From contig CAAGAU010000025.1 of the NCBI GenBank assembly GCA_900767885.1, positions 10,614-74,613 on the forward strand: a stretch of 64,000 nt of DNA. The letters are read 5' to 3'. Under the pieces are notes generated by a model. The model worked only from the letters and a program-made list of their open reading frames with translations. It searched no databases and had not been told where the DNA came from. The first letter of the stretch is position 1. Every line of letters begins with the position of its first letter. This DNA is from Clostridia bacterium (lineage in GTDB: Bacteria > Bacillota > Clostridia > Christensenellales > Borkfalkiaceae). The position numbers and the translations under genes are program-made. Positions 42,826 to 49,691 of the stretch are shown one piece after another.

Positions 42826-45105
42826 ATGAAAAGCAAACAGATCGTTTACGGCGATAAAAACGGTTGTTTTTACGACGGGGCTTGCGAATACGTCATAACT
42901 AATATGTACCCCGTGCGGCCGCTTAAAAATTTTTTATGGAACGAGCATACGGTTGCCGACGCCGATCAGTTCGGGTTCGGTAAATCTCTGGCTAACGTGA
43001 ACGGCTTTCGCCGTCCGCTCGAAAACGGCGAAAGACTGGTCTATCTGAAAGACGAGGAAACGGGCGAGTTTTATTCGCCCAACAGGAATTATTTACGCGC
43101 GGATTTCGATCGTTTTCATTGCCGCGTAGGACTCGGCTATCAGAAAACCGTATCCGAATACGAAGGGGTACGCGTAGAGTTTACTACGCTCGTGCCTTCC
43201 CAAGGGTTAGGCGTGGTTTTTAACGTGTTACTCGAAAACGTTGGGTATAAGACGAAAAACGACACTTTATATTTTTTAATCCGTCCGTGCGCAAACCTTA
43301 CCGAGCATACCTCTTACGGCAGCGCGGACAGGGATAAAGATAAGGATAATCGCGGAATTTACTATCCTCACTTTGCCTATCTTGCGCCCACGGAGTACGG
43401 CGCGCTGTATTTTGCCTCCGAACGCAAATTCACGTCTTACGCCGTATCCAAAAAAGATTTTTGCGGCGAATACGGCGACTTTTCCTCTCCCGAAGGGATA
43501 AGAAGCAAAAAGTTGCCCTCAAAAGGCACCACGTTTGAAGACGATTACGTAGCGGCGGTTGCCGTGCCGTGCGAACTTGCGCCGGGCGAAAGGCGTTCGT
43601 TTACCTTTGCCATAGCGACGGGCAGAAGTTACGAAGAAAGCCGTTCGGCTGCAAAAAAAATGGCTAAAACGTCGTTTTTCAATGCCGAACTCGAAAAACA
43701 AAAATCGCTTAACGCCGAATATCGCGACATTTTCAACGTTAAACTTAAAGGCGACGGAATAATTCAGTCGCTCGTAAATATATGGCTTAAACGTCAGTTA
43801 TCGCTTGGCAAAACCTGGGGCAGAATTTACGGCAAGGGTTTCCGCGACGTAATGCAGGATATAGCCGCGTTCGTTTCGCTGGATATTCCGCTCGCGCGCG
43901 ACCGCATACTTTATACGCTTGCAAAGCAATATAAAAACGGCAACACCATAAGAATGTTCGAGCCGGATTTGCTTTTACCGTATAACGACGGCGCGTCCTG
44001 GATACCCGCCACGATCTGCGCTTATTTAAAGGAAAGCGGCGACTTTTCTATTTTAAACGAGGTAGTCGATTATCTCGACGGCGGCAAAGATACCGTCCTT
44101 TCGCACGTGGTGAAAGGCGTGGAATATCTGCTCGGAGATCGCGGCGGACACGGACTCGTGCTTATGCGCGGCGGCGACTGGAACGACTCTTTAAACGGCA
44201 CGGGTAACGGCGGCGTGGGCGAAAGCGTATGGCTCTCGCTCGCCACCGTAAAAGCGGCTAAGGAATGCGCCGAAATACTCGGCAGAGTCGGCGAGGAAAA
44301 GTTAAAAGACGAGATGCTTGAAAAAGCCGCCCGCCTGTCGGACGATATACTTAATTACGGTATGAGCGACGGATATTTTATCTACGCTTACGACGACTGG
44401 GGCGGAATAGTCGGCGGAAAGGATTGCGACGAGGGCAAGTTCTATCTCAATCCCCAAACCTGGTCGGTTCTGGCGGGCGTGGGGGACGAAACCACCGCTA
44501 ATCGCGTTATGGACGAGGTTGAAAAACGCCTTAAATGTTCGTTCGGCTATACGCTTTGCACTCCGCCGTACACCCGCGGCAGCGATCGGCTCGGAAGGGT
44601 TTCGTATTTCGTACCCGGTATGGTCGAAAACGGCGCGGTATACGTTCACGGCGTTATGTTTAAAATTGCCGCCGATTGCAAACTCGGCCGCGCGGATAAC
44701 GCTTACGAAACTTTAAAATCGGTAATATATACTAATCGCAAGGTAAGGCAGTCGGGGGTAGAACCTTACGCCGTTACCAATATGTTTATAGGTCCTTCCA
44801 ACCCGTACAGAGCGGGCGACGCGCCCATGAGTTGGGTTACGGGCAGCGCGGGCTGGGCTTATCGCAATATTACGGAATTGATTTTAGGCGTTCGGGCAGA
44901 CTACGACGGACTTGAGATTTCCCCCAATATGCCGTCGGCGTGGAAAGAGGCGGAAGTCGAAAGGATTTTCCGCGGCACGAAGTATAAAATTCATTATATA
45001 AGAACGGGCAAAAACGCGATAACCGTCGACGGAAAAATTATCGACGGAAACGTGATTCCGCTTACCGATAAAAAAACGGTAAACGTGCAGGTAGAAATCG
45101 CTTGA
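42826..45105 (+). CDS. GH94-type disaccharide phosphorylase
   Basis: 759 residues, cytoplasmic. GH94 enzymes split beta-glycosides with phosphate to give a sugar-1-phosphate. Landmarks are GKGFRDVMQDIAAF near 343, RGGDWNDSLNG near 451 (the catalytic Asp of the family [AG]DWND motif), VPGMVENGAVYVHG near 610 and GDAPMSWVTGSAGWAY near 665, which match the family PGxKENGG and SWLTGTAAW blocks. It is shorter than cellobiose phosphorylase (about 820). The substrate is not predictable among cellobiose, chitobiose, laminaribiose and mannosyl-glucose types. With the GH36-type enzyme it would degrade an imported oligosaccharide with energy saving. Confidence 0.9.
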   Translation: MKSKQIVYGDKNGCFYDGACEYVITNMYPVRPLKNFLWNEHTVADADQFGFGKSLANVNGFRRPLENGERLVYLKDEETGEFYSPNRNYLRADFDRFHCRVGLGYQKTVSEYEGVRVEFTTLVPSQGLGVVFNVLLENVGYKTKNDTLYFLIRPCANLTEHTSYGSADRDKDKDNRGIYYPHFAYLAPTEYGALYFASERKFTSYAVSKKDFCGEYGDFSSPEGIRSKKLPSKGTTFEDDYVAAVAVPCELAPGERRSFTFAIATGRSYEESRSAAKKMAKTSFFNAELEKQKSLNAEYRDIFNVKLKGDGIIQSLVNIWLKRQLSLGKTWGRIYGKGFRDVMQDIAAFVSLDIPLARDRILYTLAKQYKNGNTIRMFEPDLLLPYNDGASWIPATICAYLKESGDFSILNEVVDYLDGGKDTVLSHVVKGVEYLLGDRGGHGLVLMRGGDWNDSLNGTGNGGVGESVWLSLATVKAAKECAEILGRVGEEKLKDEMLEKAARLSDDILNYGMSDGYFIYAYDDWGGIVGGKDCDEGKFYLNPQTWSVLAGVGDETTANRVMDEVEKRLKCSFGYTLCTPPYTRGSDRLGRVSYFVPGMVENGAVYVHGVMFKIAADCKLGRADNAYETLKSVIYTNRKVRQSGVEPYAVTNMFIGPSNPYRAGDAPMSWVTGSAGWAYRNITELILGVRADYDGLEISPNMPSAWKEAEVERIFRGTKYKIHYIRTGKNAITVDGKIIDGNVIPLTDKKTVNVQVEIA

Positions 45106-45120
45106 TAATTAAAAGGGCAG

Positions 45121-46989
45121 ATGATGAAAATTAAATTTTTTGCCGCGATTGCGGCGGTGGTTTTAATCTCGGTAACGATGATTTTCGGCGTAAAAGGCAC
45201 GGCTTACGCCGCCGATTTCGATTCGTCGTTTGCCGTAACTTATAAAGACGAAAAAACGAAGATTCAAAATGCGCCGTCGGTCGTGGCAGACGCACAAACC
45301 GCCGAAATATTAAATTCGGTAAAACCGAGCGGCGAAAGACCTTCCAACGTGATTTTGCGCTTTGGCGAAAATGCGGAAGTCCTTGACGTAAACGGGTTGC
45401 CGATAGGCAACTTTGCCGAAACTTACGAAGAACTGAAAAGCGCGATTATACCCGTGGTTTTAGTGGATACGGACGGTCAGGCGGACGCCGTAATTAAATT
45501 TTTCAACGAAAAAACGGGAGATCCCGACGTAACTTTCGCCTCGGATAAGCCGCAGATAGTCAAAAAATTGAGAGAAACTTTTCCGTCTGCTCGGGGCGCG
45601 GTGTTTTTCAACGAACTTGCGGACGATTATTCGGCGGTAAAAATCGCCAACGAAAGTTACGCTAATATAGTGGTTTTGCCTCAATCGGAAGTTACCGCAG
45701 AAAGGGTTGCTTATATTCAGGCTCGGTTTAAAACCGTATGGGCGGTCGCCGCGGATACGCAGAGATTTACTTATTACGATTGCTTTGCAAGCGGCGCGCA
45801 CGCCGTAATAACAGGCGACTTTTCCGCGGCGTGTAAGGCGATCAGGTCTTTAAGCAAAAATATTATAACCCGAACGAGTTTTAACGTTGCGCACAGGGGA
45901 TTGCCGAAAATTAAAAACGAAAATTCGGCAAGCGGAGTAAAAGCCGCAGTTGCCGCAGGCGCGACGCACGTGGAGATAGACGGGTATATTACGACGGATA
46001 ACGTTATATACGCCTCGCACGACGGTTCGCTCGGTAAAATAACCACCGGTAGCGGATATATAGAGCAAAAGACTTCCGCCGAAATGGAAACTTACAGGCT
46101 TACTCAGTATTACGACGAGAAAATTCCGTCGTTAGACGAGGTTATCGACGCGCTCGAGGGCAGCCGGACGATACTTATTCTCGAAATAAAGTCCAATTAT
46201 TGCGACAGGTTTGTCGCTGCGCTTAAAAAGGTTATCGACAGGCGCGATTTTTACCGAAGGTTTACGGTTATTTCGTTTACCGAAAGCGTGATTGAAAAAA
46301 TGAAAACCGAAATGCCGCAAGTGCCGACTTCGCTTTTGTTGCACGATACGACCGATAAAAACACGGAAAGTATGATAATTAAAGCGTGTAAAGCAAACAC
46401 GACTCTCGACGCGGCGGACGCTTGGGCAAACCCGTTATTTGCGAGAAAACTCAAGGAAAGGGGTTTTGCCACCTGGTTTTGGACTTACGATTCGGCTGTG
46501 GAGGCAAAAGCCGAACAGGCGAAAGGCTACTTGGGACTTACAAACAATAACGCCGACGGTTTTAAAAATTCGGTGAGGTTTGCCGAAGGCGAAAAAGGGC
46601 AGAAGGCGGAAAGCCTTAACGCGGGCGACGCAGTAAAAATCACCGTTACGACCTACGACGGAGAAACCGCAGAAAGATCGGGCGAGGTAGTTAAAGTTGA
46701 AGATTGCGGCGATTATTTTAAGGTGCTTGCCGCAGTTAAGGTCGATTCCTCTAAACTTATTTTGCCCGTGTTTACAGTAGAAAAGATAAAGGAGGAAGCC
46801 TCCGATAACCGGACTTCGGAAGATTCGGGCATGCAAAGCGATCGCGAATCCGATGCGACTTCCGACTCCGAAACGAGTGAATATAAACCCGAACAAAAAT
46901 CGGGCTGTAAAGGCTCGGTCGAATTGCTGCCGCTGTCGCTTTGTTTGTTTGCGGCGCTTGTCGCGGTAAAATGCGTAAAGGAAAATTAA
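45121..46989 (+). CDS. Exported GDPD-domain protein with C-terminal membrane anchor
   Basis: 622 residues. Signal peptide ends near AYAA; a second ATG at 45124 is better spaced from AAGGG and may be the true start. Residues about 60-250 look like a degenerate GDPD-type barrel (PSNVILRF, RVAYIQARFKTVW) that lacks the active-site His. Residues about 257-490 form a full GDPD domain: NVAHRGLP, NENSASG, HVEIDGY, YASHDGS, LILEIKS and FWTYDS. A small beta domain, a Ser/Glu/Asp-rich linker and a C-terminal helix after SGCKGS, ending in Lys and Glu, complete it. It is 46% or so alike by eye to the next gene in blocks, clearly a paralogue. Confidence 0.85.
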   Translation: MMKIKFFAAIAAVVLISVTMIFGVKGTAYAADFDSSFAVTYKDEKTKIQNAPSVVADAQTAEILNSVKPSGERPSNVILRFGENAEVLDVNGLPIGNFAETYEELKSAIIPVVLVDTDGQADAVIKFFNEKTGDPDVTFASDKPQIVKKLRETFPSARGAVFFNELADDYSAVKIANESYANIVVLPQSEVTAERVAYIQARFKTVWAVAADTQRFTYYDCFASGAHAVITGDFSAACKAIRSLSKNIITRTSFNVAHRGLPKIKNENSASGVKAAVAAGATHVEIDGYITTDNVIYASHDGSLGKITTGSGYIEQKTSAEMETYRLTQYYDEKIPSLDEVIDALEGSRTILILEIKSNYCDRFVAALKKVIDRRDFYRRFTVISFTESVIEKMKTEMPQVPTSLLLHDTTDKNTESMIIKACKANTTLDAADAWANPLFARKLKERGFATWFWTYDSAVEAKAEQAKGYLGLTNNNADGFKNSVRFAEGEKGQKAESLNAGDAVKITVTTYDGETAERSGEVVKVEDCGDYFKVLAAVKVDSSKLILPVFTVEKIKEEASDNRTSEDSGMQSDRESDATSDSETSEYKPEQKSGCKGSVELLPLSLCLFAALVAVKCVKEN

Positions 46990-46992
46990 AGT

Positions 46993-48705
46993 ATGAAAAA
47001 ACGCTCTATCTCTATAATTGCGAGTTTGGTTATTTGCTTTTCGTCGTCGTTTTTAACGGCTTGCAAAAAGACGGAAAACACCCCGAAAGCAACCGTTTAC
47101 GACGAACTTGCCGATACTTATTGCGATTACTCCGTTAAAACGGGTAATCCGCCCGCTGTTATAACCGACGTTACCGATAAATCCGTGCTGGAAAGCATAC
47201 CGAAAGACGGCGAACGCCCTTCAAACGTTATTTTGCGGTTCAAAAGCGGTAAAATTCTCGATAAAAACGGCAACGAAATTGCGGACTTCGGGCAATTTTT
47301 CACGGATACTCTTAAAGGCAAAATTATTCCCGTTTTTTACCTTACCGACGACCGTGCCGCAGACGACCTTTTAGATTTTTACGATAAAAAATTGTACGTA
47401 ACCGACGCCTCGGTTATGTCCTCCGACCCCGCGATAGTTAAAAAAGTCAGACAAAAACTACCGTCGCTGCGCGGAATGATCTGTTTTAAAGACGGCTTGG
47501 ACGCTTACGAAATAGTAAAAACTTTAAGTCTGAACGAGGCTACCGTCGCCGTGCTTTCGCAAAGCGACGCCACGAGCGAAAAAGTCGCGTATATTCAGGC
47601 GAGGTTCAAAACCGTCTGGACCGTAGCGGAGTCTTCGGATAAAATCGCTTTATACGATTGCGTCGGCAGCGGCACTTACGGCGTTATTACCGACGATTTC
47701 GGCGCGGCTTACGACGTGATTGAAAGTTACGATAAATACGGACTTACCAGGGCGAATTTTTGCGTGGCGCACAGAGGACTGCCCGACGATTATAACGAAA
47801 ACTCGGTCAGCGGAATTTCCGCCGCGTTAAAAGCGGGAGCAACGCACGTGGAAACGGACGGCTATCTTACGACGGATAACGAAATAGTCCTTATGCACGA
47901 TTCCACGATAGACCGCACCACCGACGGCAGCGGCGAAATCGAGAGCATGTCGCTTGCGGAACTCAGACGGTACAAACTCGATTTGCACGGCAGCGAGGAG
48001 ATTCCCGTTTTCGAGGATATCGTGCCGCTGTTTGCAAACACCGACGCGGTGTTGGTTTTCGAACTTAAAACTTCAAACGTAAAACTCGTTGACGAATTGA
48101 AAAAACGGCTTGATAAACTTGATTTTTACAAGAATATAGTTATAGTCGCTTTTTCGGAAGGAGGGCATAAACGCGTAAGAGAAGTTCTGCCCGAAGTCCC
48201 CGCGGCGTACCTGTCTAACGACTGCACGATCGACGGTCTGCCCGAAATATTAAAAACGGCGGGCAAATACAACGCCGCGATAGACGTTGCGTATAGTCAA
48301 CTGGCCCCCGATCATAATAAAATGCTCGCCGCAAGAGGGTTTGTCGGGTGGTACTGGACTTATGAGGACGCGTCGTCTACCATTATCGCTCAGCGCGAAG
48401 GTTATGCGGGCATTACGTCGAACACCGCGGATATATGCAAAGATTTTATCCGGTTCGTAACGGGCATAAAAAACAGCCCCGCGACGCTTGCCGTCGGCGA
48501 CGAGATAGAACTGGAATGTACCGACTATTGCGGCAACAAAGTAACCGCCGCGGGAACGGTGTTTTTCTTGACCGATAACGGCGACGAATACGAGGTGATA
48601 GCGGTGGTAAAAAATGCCGTTCACCCCACGATGAGCCGCATTTATACGATGCTTTATTCCGCCGGACTGACCGTTAAAAAAACAAGTTTAAAGGTAAATT
48701 TTTAA
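46993..48705 (+). CDS. GDPD-domain lipoprotein, paralogue of the upstream gene
   Basis: 570 residues with lipobox LTAC (Cys24). It has the same plan as its neighbour: degenerate N-terminal barrel (ERPSNVILRFKSGK, KVAYIQARFKTVW), then an active-type GDPD domain from about 255 with CVAHRGLPDDYNENSVSG, HVETDGYLTTDN, VLMHDSTIDRTTDG, LVFELKTS and WYWTYED, and the same small beta domain at the end. It lacks the C-terminal anchor and uses lipid attachment instead. It would cleave glycerophosphodiesters, such as teichoic-acid or phospholipid head groups, outside the membrane. The gene follows its paralogue after 3 bases. Confidence 0.88.
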   Translation: MKKRSISIIASLVICFSSSFLTACKKTENTPKATVYDELADTYCDYSVKTGNPPAVITDVTDKSVLESIPKDGERPSNVILRFKSGKILDKNGNEIADFGQFFTDTLKGKIIPVFYLTDDRAADDLLDFYDKKLYVTDASVMSSDPAIVKKVRQKLPSLRGMICFKDGLDAYEIVKTLSLNEATVAVLSQSDATSEKVAYIQARFKTVWTVAESSDKIALYDCVGSGTYGVITDDFGAAYDVIESYDKYGLTRANFCVAHRGLPDDYNENSVSGISAALKAGATHVETDGYLTTDNEIVLMHDSTIDRTTDGSGEIESMSLAELRRYKLDLHGSEEIPVFEDIVPLFANTDAVLVFELKTSNVKLVDELKKRLDKLDFYKNIVIVAFSEGGHKRVREVLPEVPAAYLSNDCTIDGLPEILKTAGKYNAAIDVAYSQLAPDHNKMLAARGFVGWYWTYEDASSTIIAQREGYAGITSNTADICKDFIRFVTGIKNSPATLAVGDEIELECTDYCGNKVTAAGTVFFLTDNGDEYEVIAVVKNAVHPTMSRIYTMLYSAGLTVKKTSLKVNF

Positions 48706-48722
48706 ATATCGGGGTAACAACT

Positions 48723-49376
48723 ATGAAAATAAATTTTTTAGGCGACAGTATTACTTACGGCGTGGGAGCGTCGTCGCCCGCGAATTGTTATGTAAATCTC
48801 GTTTCCGCGCTTTCGGGCGTCGAAGTCGATAATTACGGGATTTCGGGTACGAGAATTGCGCGCCAGAGCCGCCCGTCCGCGGATAAAACGTTCGATTACG
48901 ATTTTTTGATGCGTGCCGAGGTGATGGATAAAAATGCCGATTTCGTTTTCGTTTTCGGCGGCACGAACGATTACGGACACGGCGACGCGCCCGTCGGTAA
49001 AATCGGTGAAAAAACGCCGTATACTTTTCTCGGCGCGGTTTCCGCTCTGATAGAATACCTGCGCAAAATATACGGGGATAATAATATTTGTTTTATTTTG
49101 CCGGCTCGCCAGTTTCACGAGGACGACGCCACGGGCGGCGGACACAGACAGTTGCCTGCGCCCGATTTTAAAGGTTACGTCGATCTTCTTCGCGGCGCGT
49201 TGCAAAACTACGGCGTAGATTATATAGATATGTATTCGCACGGTTTGCCGAAACCCGAAACGGACGGCGCAAGCGAATATTTTATCGACGGCTTACATCC
49301 GAACGACAAAGGACACAGGTTTATAGCGCAAAAAATAAGCGAATATCTTGCAAACCGTTTCGGTTTGCCGCGATAA
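48723..49376 (+). CDS. SGNH/GDSL hydrolase, probable intracellular esterase
   Basis: 217 residues without a signal peptide. Block I is FLGDSITYGVGASS (Ser nucleophile at residue 8), block II NYGISGTRIA, block III FGGTNDYGHG and block V DGLHPNDKGH (Asp and His). This is the complete SGNH set. Such enzymes often remove acetyl groups from sugars, so deacetylation of imported oligosaccharides fits the locus. It is the last gene before a perfect terminator. Confidence 0.92.
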   Translation: MKINFLGDSITYGVGASSPANCYVNLVSALSGVEVDNYGISGTRIARQSRPSADKTFDYDFLMRAEVMDKNADFVFVFGGTNDYGHGDAPVGKIGEKTPYTFLGAVSALIEYLRKIYGDNNICFILPARQFHEDDATGGGHRQLPAPDFKGYVDLLRGALQNYGVDYIDMYSHGLPKPETDGASEYFIDGLHPNDKGHRFIAQKISEYLANRFGLPR

Positions 49377-49380
49377 AGAT

Positions 49381-49420
49381 AATACGGGCGGCGAATTTTA
49401 TTCGCCGCCCGTATTTTTTT
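49381..49420. terminator. Terminator closing the glycan-utilisation locus
   Basis: A 16-bp perfect stem, AATACGGGCGGCGAAT with ATTCGCCGCCCGTATT around TTT, followed by a T-run. It would also stop transcription coming leftwards from the promoter segment at 49516-49641 if that segment were inverted. Confidence 0.95.
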
Positions 49421-49485
49421 GTGCAAAAAATCAGTGAAATTATTTAAAAACGAATATTTTAAACGTTTTAAAAACAAAAAAATTT

Positions 49486-49515
49486 GTTCGCCTAATAGTA
49501 TATTAGACGAACAAA
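49486..49515 (+). repeat. Left 30-bp inverted repeat of the candidate invertible promoter
   Basis: It begins GTTCGCCTAATAGTATATTA and ends GACGAACAAA, and is exactly repeated in inverse at 49642-49671. Each copy is itself nearly palindromic (GTTCGCCTAATA, centre GTA, TATTAGACGAAC), the shape of a recombinase crossover site with a directional centre. The stretch 49421-49485 is AT-rich and shows nothing else. Confidence 0.88.
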
Positions 49516-49602
49516 ACGGGGGTTAAAAATACATAGTCGAATGCTTTAACAATAAACTATCTCGCAAAAAACACCAAGAATACGCTTTATATGCCGTTTT
49601 AG

Positions 49603-49631
49603 TTGACTTTTTATCTAAAAGCAGTTACAAT
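49603..49631 (+). promoter_or_regulatory. Promoter inside the invertible segment, facing the capsule operon
   Basis: TTGACT at 49603-49608, exactly 17 bases, TACAAT at 49626-49631. Transcription would start near 49638, just before the right repeat. It is the only strong promoter I see in the segment on either strand. Confidence 0.85.
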
Positions 49632-49641
49632 ATAATAAAAA

Positions 49642-49671
49642 TTTGTTCGTCTAATATACTATTAGGCGAAC
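49642..49671 (-). repeat. Right 30-bp inverted repeat of the candidate invertible promoter
   Basis: Exact reverse complement of 49486-49515, including the one position where the copy departs from its own internal symmetry and the directional GTA centre. Together the two repeats enclose 126 bases (49516-49641). Confidence 0.88.
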
Positions 49672-49691
49672 GCTTTGTCGCAACGCAGGAG

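Noticed and set aside
49486..49671. CRISPR-like reading of the two similar repeats
   Set aside because: Only two copies, in opposite orientation, with a promoter between and no cas genes.
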